This document shows, piece after piece, positions 9,916 to 17,848 of a stretch of DNA of 64,000 bases. Every line of letters begins with the position of its first letter. Within the stretch, counting starts at the first letter, position 1. Both the position numbers and the translations under genes were made by a program. The stretch comes from Silvibacterium bohemicum (lineage in GTDB: Bacteria > Acidobacteriota > Terriglobia > Terriglobales > Acidobacteriaceae): NCBI RefSeq assembly GCF_001006305.1, contig NZ_LBHJ01000003.1, positions 1,149,428 through 1,213,427 of the forward strand, written 5' to 3'. The notes beneath the pieces are model-generated. The model was not told where the DNA came from and searched no databases. It saw only the letters and a program-made list of their open reading frames with translations.

Positions 9916-10230
9916 GGTTTGAATTCCTTACCGCAAAAAATTTAGGTACCACATGAGACATGACACCTGCGGAGCAAAAGCGCAGGGTGTCGGTGCTCGA
10001 CCGGCCTGAGTAGCGTTCTGACACTCGATCGTTCCTGACGATGTCCGCGGTTTCGAGCTGGTAGCCGCGTAAGAGAAATGGGGGGGAAACCGCTTCTTAT
10101 CGATTGCTTTGTATTCCCCGTATGCGCTCGTGCAAGGCGATTACGGTCTGTTGCCGTTTCTATACTTCAAGTTTCGATACTTTAAGACCCGGTTCTTCAC
10201 TGCCGTAGAACATGACGAAAACGACGGATG
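9916..10230. other. Intergenic region, likely EPS operon promoter
   Basis: A 315-bp stretch between the oxygenase stop and the wzc-like start. It is more AT-rich than its surroundings at 10100-10215, as expected for a promoter driving the minus strand. I see no small gene, no strong hairpin and no convincing sigma-54 or riboswitch pattern. Confidence 0.4.
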
Positions 10231-11043
10231 CTACTTGCGTCCAGTAATCCACCTCGCCGCGCGGTACAGTGCGGGGGGCATGATCTCCGCAGCAGCGCGT
10301 TTATAAAGAGGGTCTTTCTTCAAATAAAAACTGGGAACATAGATCGAGCTGTGCGGGATCATCGCCGAATCCGGCACCGTGTGGTAGTACGTGGCGAAGG
10401 AGACTCGTGCGCGCTCCTGGTTCAGCACCGGGCGAACGCCGTGAAAGTTCTCGTCGGTCACTTCGAAGATGATCGTGCGGTTGAAGATCGGCTCCACCAC
10501 TGCCTCGCAATGTGTGCCCTTGGTATCCCACAACTCCAGCTGGCCGCCGTACTCGTGCTTCCAATCCTTGTTCAGATACACCAGCATCGCCAGGCGGCGC
10601 TTCAGGCCGGTTACCTGATCGATATTGCGGTCGGCGTGAACATCGAACTTCCCGCCCGAAGGCACCACGTGGTATCCCGCGCCACCCATATAAGGATCGG
10701 GAAGAAGAGCCCAGACGCCCGTGATCTCGGTGATCAGGTACAGGAACTTCGCAGAGTTCAAGAACGCAGTGAATTGATAGCCCGCTTCGCCCAGTTCGAC
10801 CGCCGAACGCAGATTCGACTTGGTGGTTCGCGCCGTCCGGTCGTGAACCCAGCGTTCGTTCGACATGGAGGGAATCTCCTCCAGAACCTCGTTCAACATC
10901 TCGTCCGGGAACATGTTGTCGATGACAATGTGCGGAAAGGGCTTCGCTTCCTTATAGGTAACGGCTAGCTCAGCGGTGCTGGCGGGAAGGGATATCTTAT
11001 CCGCCAACATGGCCATTATCCCTGCTTCTTGCACTTCTGCCAT
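10231..11043 (-). CDS. 2-oxoglutarate/Fe(II)-dependent oxygenase (prolyl-4-hydroxylase-like)
   Basis: A 270-residue cytoplasmic protein with a double-stranded beta-helix oxygenase core. Iron ligands are visible as H136-x-D138 in FDVHADRN and H201 in ENFHGVRPV. The 2-oxoglutarate-binding arginine is in RARVSFATYY (about 211-213). Between them GLKRRLAMLVYLNKDW and EYGGQLELW match the prolyl-hydroxylase-like family. The substrate is not deducible. Its place at the head of the polysaccharide locus, same strand, suggests modification of a sugar precursor or a cell-envelope protein. AGAGG lies 6 nt before the ATG. The 315-bp gap to the next gene leaves room for a separate promoter. Confidence 0.85.
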   Translation of the reverse strand: MAEVQEAGIMAMLADKISLPASTAELAVTYKEAKPFPHIVIDNMFPDEMLNEVLEEIPSMSNERWVHDRTARTTKSNLRSAVELGEAGYQFTAFLNSAKFLYLITEITGVWALLPDPYMGGAGYHVVPSGGKFDVHADRNIDQVTGLKRRLAMLVYLNKDWKHEYGGQLELWDTKGTHCEAVVEPIFNRTIIFEVTDENFHGVRPVLNQERARVSFATYYHTVPDSAMIPHSSIYVPSFYLKKDPLYKRAAAEIMPPALYRAARWITGRK

Positions 11044-11492
11044 AAATGCCTCTTCTTGCGCCTTGACTTGATTTTCACTTTGCTGTGAAGGGGAGCAGCC
11101 CTATCGCTTCAAAAATGGCGTACCGGGAAAACTCTCAAAGCAAACGGGGGGTTGAAAACGGTCGAGCATCGAAGATCGGTGCCCGTGCCACGCGCCTAAT
11201 AGATGCGCTGTAGGGGGCGATACACACAGTGAGCGGATGCCGAAATTCAAAGCGCTCCGCGATCTTAGCGAGCGACAGAAAGAAACGCGGTAGAGTCGGG
11301 GGGACTCGCGCTCTTTTCGATTTCGGGATAGGCTTCGCCCATTTTGGCCACAAACCTAGCGGACAAGCCTAGCCCCATCGCAAAACCTCTGTGCAGCAGT
11401 GTACCCTGAAAACCAAACTCTCAGTGATTGAAGCCTACCAAGGAATGCAAAAAAATGTTATACCCTTTTGGTAATCTAACCCATTTTTATTG

Positions 11493-11504
11493 AGGCAATT
11501 GCCT
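11493..11504. promoter_or_regulatory. 12-bp perfect palindrome, candidate operator
   Basis: AGGCAATTGCCT is a perfect dyad in the AT-rich part of the EPS leader. About 20 bp to its left lies TACC-N5-GGTA. Both are compatible with binding sites for dimeric regulators; neither matches an operator I can name. Confidence 0.4.
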
Positions 11505-11522
11505 AGTATCACTTCGGTAATA

Positions 11523-11618
11523 TCAGATTCCACCCACGGGTGACTCCAGCAAACTTTGGATGGGGTACATAAGTGGTACTGGCGCACCCATCCCGCTCAC
11601 CCAAATGGTGTAGTTCAT
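11523..11618 (-). CDS. Possible 31-aa small protein in the EPS leader
   Basis: ATG at 11618 opens 31 codons ending in TGA at 11523. The peptide begins MNYTIWVSGMGAPVPL and ends SPVGGI, with a Pro/Met/aromatic mix and no charged cluster. GGAAG lies about 4 nt before the ATG. It could be a leader peptide, a small membrane-associated peptide or chance. I do not recognise it. Codon use is plausible, but a frame this short proves little. Confidence 0.3.
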   Translation of the reverse strand: MNYTIWVSGMGAPVPLMYPIQSLLESPVGGI

Positions 11619-11643
11619 CAGCTTCCCGTAACACAAACTACCC

Positions 11644-12327
11644 TTAAAAATGCCGCAGCGTCTCCAGGTACGACCGCACCCCTGTCGAGATAATCTGAAT
11701 GCCGATGCACACCAGGATGAACGACGACATCCGCATCACCACAATCGTCCCCGTCTTGCCCAACAGACGCTCCACCTTCCTGGCATAGCGGTAACAGATG
11801 TAGATCGACGCGCAGACCAGCAACACCCCCACGATGCTCGGCACCAGCACCCGCGGCGACAGAAACGCGATCTCGCTGCGGTCTGACATCAGATGCGCTC
11901 CCAGCGTAATTGCCACCGAGATCGACCCGGGCCCTACCGTAATGGGCAGTGTGAATGGGTAGAACGCGTGATCCATGATGTTCTCACCGTTGTCTCCATC
12001 GGAGTTGGTGCGCTCCCCGGTGCGATTCAGCAGCGACCAGCCGGTGACCGTCACAATCAGTCCCCCGCCGATCTGCACCGCGTAGATCGAAATCCCAAAA
12101 AATGAGAGCACCTCCGCGCCCCACAGCATGGACACGATGAGCAGCACCAGGCTGTAAAGGGTGATCTTCTGCGCCAACGCATTTTGAACGCGATCTTCGA
12201 CATTGCCAACTAGATTGCTGAAGATGGCGGCGCTCCCCAACGGGTTCACGATGGGAAAAAGCGCGGCAACGACCAGAACGCTTTCCTTCAATAAATACGC
12301 AATGTCCAGATGCAGGCTGAGCAACAC
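11644..12327 (-). CDS. MarC-family integral membrane protein
   Basis: A 227-residue inner-membrane protein with six hydrophobic segments. Family signatures are LFPIVNPLGSAAIF (about 23-36), a central loop, FYPFTLPITVGPGSISVAITLG (about 123-144) and a final MRMSSFILVCIGIQIISTGV segment. MarC proteins have no settled substrate; the old link to multiple antibiotic resistance was withdrawn. The frame starts at GTG with GGGAG just upstream, and TTG at codon 2 gives a better spacing. It stands alone, convergent with nothing and upstream of the EPS leader. Complete length. Confidence 0.9.
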   Translation of the reverse strand: MLLSLHLDIAYLLKESVLVVAALFPIVNPLGSAAIFSNLVGNVEDRVQNALAQKITLYSLVLLIVSMLWGAEVLSFFGISIYAVQIGGGLIVTVTGWSLLNRTGERTNSDGDNGENIMDHAFYPFTLPITVGPGSISVAITLGAHLMSDRSEIAFLSPRVLVPSIVGVLLVCASIYICYRYARKVERLLGKTGTIVVMRMSSFILVCIGIQIISTGVRSYLETLRHF

Positions 12328-12472
12328 AAACTCCCGGTGATCCGGTCAAGTTTATCAGCGCGCCCTGCGGAGAAGCCTCCGCTTGCCTTGAAACGCTCCA
12401 GAATAGCGTCTTGCCAGAGCAGTTCCGGAATAACTGCGATGAGGACAGTGTTATCAGACCGAGGTGCAACTC

Positions 12473-13012
12473 ATGCAGCGTCGTTCCTTCCTCTCCCTGG
12501 CGGCTGGAGCTCTCTCGGCGGCCGCCGTCGATCCTCTCTCGGCAGCTACTTCCCAGGCAACTCTTCATCCGGTCCTATCCGGTATGGATCGCTCCGGAGA
12601 AGCCCATAATCTCGGCATTACCACCATCACCTTCAAAGTGGCCACGCAGGACTCCAACGGGGGACTCTTCGTGATCGAGCACGCGACCCGTCAAAAGGGT
12701 GGCCCCCCGCGTCACATCCATCCGTATCAGGACGAGTGGTTTTACGTAATGGAAGGAGAGTTCCTCTTCGAGATCGGCGACGATCGTCTCACGCTGGGAC
12801 ACGGCGATTCCATCCTGGCTCCGAGAAACCGGCCGCATGCCTGGGCCTTCGTCGGAAGTACCGGCGGCAAGATGCTCATCTCGTATACTCCAGCGGGCAA
12901 GATGGAAGCGTTCTTCCGCGATGTCAGCCGAGGCAATGCGATGCCCCCTCAAGATGCGGCGCTGTTTCGCAAGTACGATCTGGAGCTTGTTGGACCGCCG
13001 CTTTCTGTGTAA
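12473..13012 (+). CDS. Cupin-domain protein with a Tat-type signal
   Basis: 179 residues. The N-terminus QRRSFLSLAAGALSAAA has twin arginines followed by a hydrophobic stretch, so Tat export is likely. A single cupin domain follows, with metal ligands H81, H83 and E88 (in RHIHPYQDEWFYVMEG) and H122 (in RPHAWAF). Small periplasmic cupins of this layout include dioxygenase-, isomerase- and sugar-binding types; the function cannot be assigned. Start is ATG 12473 with GAGG 8 nt upstream, preferred to the in-frame GTG at 12464. It stands alone and diverges from marC. Confidence 0.8.
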   Translation: MQRRSFLSLAAGALSAAAVDPLSAATSQATLHPVLSGMDRSGEAHNLGITTITFKVATQDSNGGLFVIEHATRQKGGPPRHIHPYQDEWFYVMEGEFLFEIGDDRLTLGHGDSILAPRNRPHAWAFVGSTGGKMLISYTPAGKMEAFFRDVSRGNAMPPQDAALFRKYDLELVGPPLSV

Positions 13013-13040
13013 CCCGCAATCAGACAGAAAGCCAAGGAGC

Positions 13041-13310
13041 TCAGGCGTCGCGCCGCCGCCGCGTGTTCGTTCCCGCCGATGGCACCAGAACCGAGGGAGC
13101 CTTCGGATAAAGAGTGTGCGGCCGCTGCCGAATGGTCCGCGGAGGAGCCGTCTTCGACATCTCGCAGTAGCAAAGGCACGACAGGTCGTAGGCGCAAAGG
13201 CTCTCTTCGCAGAACTCGCACACCATCAAAGAATCAGGTCCCTTGACGCGATGCTGATTCATGCACCAATAATCGCGCCGCCGAGGAAACGTAAGAATCG
13301 TCGCCGCCAT
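13041..13310 (-). CDS. Small Cys-rich protein, unknown
   Basis: 89 residues. The centre holds a dense cysteine pattern: VCEFCEESLCAYDLSCLCYC, about residues 31-50, plus an upstream WCMNQH. The tail is basic and Pro-rich. The spacing suggests a zinc or metal-binding mini-domain, but I do not recognise a family. GAGG 8 nt before the ATG supports a real gene. It converges with the cupin gene with 28 bp between the stops. Confidence 0.55.
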   Translation of the reverse strand: MAATILTFPRRRDYWCMNQHRVKGPDSLMVCEFCEESLCAYDLSCLCYCEMSKTAPPRTIRQRPHTLYPKAPSVLVPSAGTNTRRRRDA

Positions 13311-13719
13311 AAATGAGCCTCAACATCAGTCTCATGCCAAAGGCCATAGCAGCCTGGCGACTTTTTAGTAACGAAGCAAGGACGTTACCCGAGCCGCGGC
13401 AATATTCTGGGATGCACATTTTCACGGGAGAGCGTCTCTTGAAGCGTTTTGTCGGCGGCGATCAAGATCAATCGCGGCCACGGAGAATCGGAGATCGCAT
13501 GCACCCTTCAGACCGCCAGAGGATGAAATGCAAAGCCAGATTTCAGCAGTGTGAATCCGCTTCGTAACTCCGTTTTCCAGAGCTACAAGGAGGGCTGGTC
13601 ACCTAAGTCGCGAAAACATCACTTAATTAATGGAGTAAGTAATAATTCTTATACAGTTAATAACTTCCACACCTACAACACTGGCAAGTGTAGGCCGGAC
13701 TCTCGTATAGTAAGCATCA
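13311..13719. other. Intergenic region before the STAS/ATPase module
   Basis: About 400 bp with no supported gene. The last 110 bp are strongly AT-rich and include a small imperfect hairpin near 13669-13695 and the promoter-like elements listed separately. Short frames here (84 and 63 codons) overlap each other in opposite directions and lack ribosome sites. Confidence 0.4.
13682..13711 (+). promoter_or_regulatory. Putative promoter giving a leaderless transcript
   Basis: TATAGT at 13706-13711 fits a sigma-70-type -10 box and ends 8 nt before the ATG at 13720. TGGCAA, 18 nt further up, is a weak -35 candidate. The start would fall at or next to the ATG, and no ribosome site is visible, so a leaderless mRNA is likely. 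Confidence 0.4.
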
Positions 13720-14619
13720 ATGCGATTGCCAGTTACCGGTGAACTGAATGACCATGCGTGGGAAGAATTATTAAGTGCATGTCAACCCTGCATTTCTGGC
13801 GAAGATAAAACGCTAAAGCTTGATTTCTCGAGCGTCGGATGGAGCTCTCCTTCAGGATTAGTTCCTCTGGCGGCGTTGCTCAACGTTATCCGCAGCAAAG
13901 GCGTCGAAGTGGTTGTGACGCATTATCCGCCCCAGGATATCTGCTCCTATTACTGCAGGATGGATTTTTTAGAGTGCATTGGGGCTGAGACTCCGTGCCA
14001 ACGGAATAGAAACAGCGGCGCCGGCAGGTTCATCGAAATTTCAGAGCTTCATAACTCAGAGATTCACGCCGATATCATCGAGCAGTTGTCCGCTTTGCTG
14101 GAGGCAGTGTCCGAGGCGAACGACATCTCGAAGAGAAGTTTTATTGATGCATGCGGGGAGCTCGTCTCCAATACGAGACATGCCTACGATCGAAAGGTCG
14201 ACCCAAGGATCACCGAACGTTCCGGCGCACTGATTCAGGCCCAGTATTACCCGAGGGAATCGCAGGTTGAGTTCTGTATCTGCGACACCGGGGTCGGAAT
14301 TAAAGCTTCTTTGGAAGCAACAGATACAGCCGGATACAGCTCACATGCTGAGGCTATTACTGCCGCCCTCGCACGCGGAAACCGGAACCAGGAACAGACA
14401 GGTGCAGGACTAGGGCTCGCAGCACTTGCCAGCTACATCAGGAAGAACGGCGGCAGTCTTTCAATTCGCACGGGCGATGCTCGTAAAGTATTGGAAAGAG
14501 AGAGCGTTTCTGCAAAAGAAAAACCGAAAACTTGGCCAGGAACCATTATTACGCTACGATTGAATGTTAAAAGCGATACGAACCTAAGCAAATCCTGGGA
14601 AAGGATGGCACGGTCATGA
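13720..14619 (+). CDS. STAS-like domain fused to an RsbW-type HATPase
   Basis: 299 residues. The N-terminal 90 look STAS-like (KLDFSSVGWSSPSGLVPLAAL, about 33-53). The second half is a GHKL/histidine-kinase-like ATPase: N-box ELVSNTRHAY (E147, N151), G1 box CDTGVGI (188-194) and G2 loop GAGLGLAALASY (228-239). The N-box HAY is like RsbW/SpoIIAB anti-sigma kinases, and there is no dimerisation/phospho-His domain. A cytosolic switch kinase acting on a STAS partner is the best inference. It overlaps the next gene by ATGA (14616-14619). Codon use and base composition are visibly more AT-rich than the neighbours, suggesting transfer. Confidence 0.72.
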   Translation: MRLPVTGELNDHAWEELLSACQPCISGEDKTLKLDFSSVGWSSPSGLVPLAALLNVIRSKGVEVVVTHYPPQDICSYYCRMDFLECIGAETPCQRNRNSGAGRFIEISELHNSEIHADIIEQLSALLEAVSEANDISKRSFIDACGELVSNTRHAYDRKVDPRITERSGALIQAQYYPRESQVEFCICDTGVGIKASLEATDTAGYSSHAEAITAALARGNRNQEQTGAGLGLAALASYIRKNGGSLSIRTGDARKVLERESVSAKEKPKTWPGTIITLRLNVKSDTNLSKSWERMARS

Positions 14620-14885
14620 CAATACACATGAAAGACTTCGGAAAGTTTCTCATTACTCGTCAGGCTGCCAAGAACCTCCTGGGATCGCTTGCGATCCATG
14701 AAATACCGGTACTCGACTTTTCATGGGTACAGGTAGCGAATCACCCGTTTATGGATGAACTGGGCAAAGGGATCGTCGCTCAGTTTCCTTCCGTAAACCT
14801 ACAGTCGGTGAAGGTCGCCAACAGCAATCCATACATCGATAACTGTGTTGCGGCCGGTTTCGCGACTGCCTCCAAAGCGGCTTAA
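14616..14885 (+). CDS. STAS-like protein (DUF4325-type)
   Basis: 89 residues, translationally coupled to the ATPase gene. The core VLDFSWVQVANHPFMDELGKGI (about 32-53) has the strand-then-helix form of the STAS-like DUF4325 family. Members of that family commonly sit next to ATPases of the kind found upstream. A serine that could be phosphorylated is present at the strand end (S36), but no classic anti-anti-sigma D-S motif is seen. It is followed within 20 bp by a strong terminator, so this is a closed two-gene unit. Function unknown; a role as the ATPase's partner is inferred. Confidence 0.68.
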   Translation: MTIHMKDFGKFLITRQAAKNLLGSLAIHEIPVLDFSWVQVANHPFMDELGKGIVAQFPSVNLQSVKVANSNPYIDNCVAAGFATASKAA

Positions 14886-14902
14886 GTCAACTCACAAGCT
14901 CT

Positions 14903-14936
14903 AACAAAAGCCCTCTCTCGAGGGCTTTTGTTATTT
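14903..14936 (+). terminator. Rho-independent terminator of the STAS/ATPase operon
   Basis: A perfect 13-bp stem (14903-14915 with 14920-14932) and loop TCTC, with the T-rich end of the stem running into TTATTT. It lies 18 bp after the last stop of the plus-strand module. Confidence 0.9.
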
Positions 14937-14973
14937 GCGCTCGGCGATGCATGCAAGCACCTCCTCCAGCCGC

Positions 14974-15267
14974 CTAACCCTTCCGCGCCGCAGGCGGCAC
15001 ATAGTGAAACCGCACCAGGTAGATCTTCTCGCCCTTGCCGTGCTTCGCGACCTTAAGCAGATCGATCACCCCGAGAAATCCAGACTCCCGGGCCAGCTCC
15101 GGCGTGATATCCGGCAAGCCTATCGGTTCGATCGAGTCGATTTCGATCTCGCCTTCGTCCATGCGGTAACGCCCCCCCACCAGCACATGCGGACGCACCC
15201 ATATTCGAACGCTGCACCTGATGTTTCCGCTGCGAACTCCCTCGCGAAGCCATTTGGCAAAGACCAT
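14974..15267 (-). CDS. ASCH-domain-like small protein
   Basis: 97 residues. The arrangement FAKWLREGVRSG (residues 3-14), RIWVRPHVLVGGRY, EIEIDSIEPIGLPDITPE, SGFLGVIDLLKVAKHG and IYLVRFHY matches the beta-barrel ASCH fold, a PUA-like domain. ASCH proteins are linked to RNA binding, and some hydrolyse modified nucleosides; the exact role here is unknown. It stands alone on the minus strand, convergent with the STAS module across the terminator. The start at 15267 agrees with where the fold begins. Confidence 0.65.
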   Translation of the reverse strand: MVFAKWLREGVRSGNIRCSVRIWVRPHVLVGGRYRMDEGEIEIDSIEPIGLPDITPELARESGFLGVIDLLKVAKHGKGEKIYLVRFHYVPPAARKG

Positions 15268-15698
15268 GCCGGGATTTTATCCAACCAGCTCCCTCGCGCG
15301 GCAAAAGTACGCAGCTATTCTCCCGCCGCCAGCTGAACCGCTCGCTGCATAGAGATTGAGGCGGGAGTGAATCCCGAACCGTGAGCCGTCGTCCAGAAAA
15401 CCTTCGCCCCGTCCTTCGGTCTCAGTCAGGAACAGGCGCGGCACACGAAATGAGGGCGGCAGCGACAAGAGTGCGAGCAATCTTGGAGCAAAACATGCCG
15501 GAAATTATATGGGCCCGGGAAGTGCGGTGAATATCATCTCTCCTACCTGTATCCTTCCCCAGCCGCCGGCAATGGTACGATGACGATGCTATAGAGTTAA
15601 CGATTTAAATCGTATTGAATCGGTACATTCCCCAACAGCCCAATCGAACTGCATTGCCGCAGTCCGCAAAAGGGTCGGCTTCGTCGGAGGCTATTGTG

Positions 15699-17597
15699 AT
15701 GCCTGTATTCTGGCGCTATCTACGCGTGCCATCCAGAATTTCTCTCTCCCCTCTCTTCGCTTTCCTCGCCGCGATCCTGATCTTTGCGCCATCCGGCATC
15801 CGGGCTCAGGTGCAGTCCAGTCTGCCCGGAGTCGTGACCGATCCATCCGCTGGAGCCGCCACAAAAGTTTCGGCCGCAAAAGCCGTGGTCACGGTCACAG
15901 ATAAAGGCACGCGCCAGGCAGCGCCGGAAACGGCCACCCCCGAAAAAATCGGCCACGAAAAAACCGAGGTAGAAAAGACCAGTCTCACTGGCGCATACAA
16001 GTTCTCGCTGCTGCCTCCCGGCGATTACCGCGTGCAGCTTGCAGCGGCCAGCTTCGACACCTCCGGCGTCGATTCGATCATCAAGAACGCCGTCGGAACC
16101 GCCGGTCTCTATCAGATCCAGGCCCGCGAACCGGCTCCGCCAGCTCCATCCACGCCCGACGCCTGCGCCAGCGGCCACGAGTTCGACACCACCGATTGCA
16201 CGCTGACCTGGCACGGCATCACGGTCTACGGTGCCTATGACATCGGCGTCGGCTGGGTCAGTCACGGCTTACCGGAGAACGGCTACAACTACGAAGGCGC
16301 ATCGCTGGTGAACCGCAACGGCTACGAACATCGCTTCCTCATCGCGCCCAACAACCTGCAGCAGACGGGTCTCGGCATCAGGGCCAAGGAAGGATCTCTG
16401 CACGGCTGGTCCGTTGTCTTCAATGCATCCACCGGCATCAATCCGCAGTCCGGCCTGCTCGCCAACGCATCGGCCACCCAGACCGCCAACAACGGCCTTC
16501 CCCGCAGCAGCTATTCGTACGCCATCGATGGCGCGCGCGCAGGTCAACCCTTCAATGACGAAATCTACGGCGGCGTATCGTCGGCGCAATTCGGCACGCT
16601 GACCGGCGGCCGTCAGCGCTCCCTCGGCACCGATGCGATGCTCCTTTACGATCCGGCCGCCGGCGGCTACGCCTTCTCGTACATCGGATATAACGGCACC
16701 ATGGCTGGCGGCGGCGACACCGAGAACAGCCGCTGGGACAGCGCCATAAAGTATCGCCTCACCTATGGTCCGATCCATTTCGGCGCGATGTATAAATTCG
16801 CCGATGGCAATGGCGGCTGCTATTCCGGCTCCTCAACCTGGACTGCCGCCACCTGCACGCCGGAGTCGGCGCATAACAACGCCTATGGATTCGACCTCGG
16901 CGGAGACCACGGCAGGTTATCCGCCGACATCGTCTACCAGCATTACAACCAGGCGATCAGCGTATTGAACCCCTTGCTCGGGCCGCAGAGTGTCACGCAG
17001 TCCTATCAGTCCACCACCAACAGCATCAATACCAACCCCATCAACGGCATCAATCTCATCGGAACCACCAATACCGTATACGGCATCGTCACCGACAACA
17101 ACGGCGTGATTGCCGCCGCCAAATATAAGTGGGATAAGTTCAAGCTCTTTGCCGGCTACGAATACATCTGGCAGAACAACCCGGCGAACCCGTTAGGCGT
17201 TGGAGCCTCCGACCAGGGCGGCTACATCATGAGCGGCGTCGAAGACAACAATCTCGATTCCGAAAAGCTCTTGCAGGTCTGGTGGACAGGCGTGAAGTAC
17301 GCTTACGACCACAAAACCGACATTACATTCTCTTGGTACGGGCAGTTGCAGAACGACTTCCGCTTTCCCAAGACCTGCTCGCCCGAGGCCGGCTTCCGCA
17401 GCTCCTGCGCCGGCAGCCTCGACGAGGGATCGCTCTATATCGATCATCACTTCACCAAGCGCTTCGACGGCTTTGCCGGACTCGCCTATTCCTTCGTCAC
17501 CGGAGGCCTGGCCATAGCCATCCCCCACGGCCCCGGAGTTCCCTACCTTCACAACAACAACTTCGCGCCATTAATCGGTGGCCGCTTCACCTTCTAA
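15699..17597 (+). CDS. Outer-membrane porin with an N-terminal carboxypeptidase-regulatory-like segment
   Basis: 632 residues. A signal peptide (LSPLFAFLAAILIFAPSGIRAQ, about 14-36) is followed by a beta-sandwich-like region: GVVTDPSAG, then SLTGAYKFSLLPPGDYRVQLAA, the form of carboxypeptidase-regulatory domains. From about residue 155 the chain is a Gly/Tyr/Asn-rich beta-barrel of the Gram-negative porin type (CTLTWHGITVYGAYDIGVGW) ending in the outer-membrane signature GGRFTF. A diffusion channel for small solutes is likely. Start is ATG 15699, with GGAGG 8 nt upstream; the open frame extends to a TTG at 15615 without support. Monocistronic. Confidence 0.82.
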   Translation: MPVFWRYLRVPSRISLSPLFAFLAAILIFAPSGIRAQVQSSLPGVVTDPSAGAATKVSAAKAVVTVTDKGTRQAAPETATPEKIGHEKTEVEKTSLTGAYKFSLLPPGDYRVQLAAASFDTSGVDSIIKNAVGTAGLYQIQAREPAPPAPSTPDACASGHEFDTTDCTLTWHGITVYGAYDIGVGWVSHGLPENGYNYEGASLVNRNGYEHRFLIAPNNLQQTGLGIRAKEGSLHGWSVVFNASTGINPQSGLLANASATQTANNGLPRSSYSYAIDGARAGQPFNDEIYGGVSSAQFGTLTGGRQRSLGTDAMLLYDPAAGGYAFSYIGYNGTMAGGGDTENSRWDSAIKYRLTYGPIHFGAMYKFADGNGGCYSGSSTWTAATCTPESAHNNAYGFDLGGDHGRLSADIVYQHYNQAISVLNPLLGPQSVTQSYQSTTNSINTNPINGINLIGTTNTVYGIVTDNNGVIAAAKYKWDKFKLFAGYEYIWQNNPANPLGVGASDQGGYIMSGVEDNNLDSEKLLQVWWTGVKYAYDHKTDITFSWYGQLQNDFRFPKTCSPEAGFRSSCAGSLDEGSLYIDHHFTKRFDGFAGLAYSFVTGGLAIAIPHGPGVPYLHNNNFAPLIGGRFTF

Positions 17598-17848
17598 TCG
17601 TCTTCCGCGGGGCTCAGCCAAGAGCCCCCCAGAAGTACCTCCGGGCACGCCACTGGCTTGCATCTCAGGGCGCCGCAGTTGGCTCTCGGTCCGCCGCATC
17701 GAATTTTCCGAACAATTGCCGAAAGCAAGGCTGCCGCGAGAGCAGGTGGAATTGACGAGAAGGGCGTTTCTCAGGACTGAATGATGCAGGCTGGCGAACC
17801 CTAGACTTTCACGGCTATGACGCTCCCTTGCAAGCGAACCTAGTGTCC

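Larger units (their letters stand above)
11044..11643. promoter_or_regulatory. Long leader/intergenic region upstream of the EPS locus
   Basis: 600 bp between MarC and the oxygenase, AT-richer than the flanks at 11430-11530. It contains a perfect 12-bp palindrome (11493-11504), the interrupted dyad TACC-N5-GGTA near 11461-11473, CACCC-N2-GGGTG near 11531-11542, and a possible 31-codon gene. All lie upstream of the minus-strand oxygenase/EPS genes and are candidate control elements. A 72-codon frame at 11135-11353 has no ribosome site and is not supported. Confidence 0.45.

Noticed and set aside
9916..10230. Sigma-54 promoter or c-di-GMP riboswitch before the EPS genes
   Set aside because: No GG-N10-GC pair at the right spacing and no GEMM core was found by eye.
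11135..11353. 72-codon minus frame in the EPS leader
   Set aside because: TTG start, no ribosome site, Pro/Arg composition of random GC-rich DNA.
13313..13567. 84-codon plus frame before the STAS/ATPase module
   Set aside because: Overlaps an opposite frame, has no ribosome site, and runs into AT-rich promoter DNA.
15277..15480. 67-codon minus frame upstream of the ASCH-like gene
   Set aside because: No ribosome site, no family resemblance, composition of non-coding DNA.
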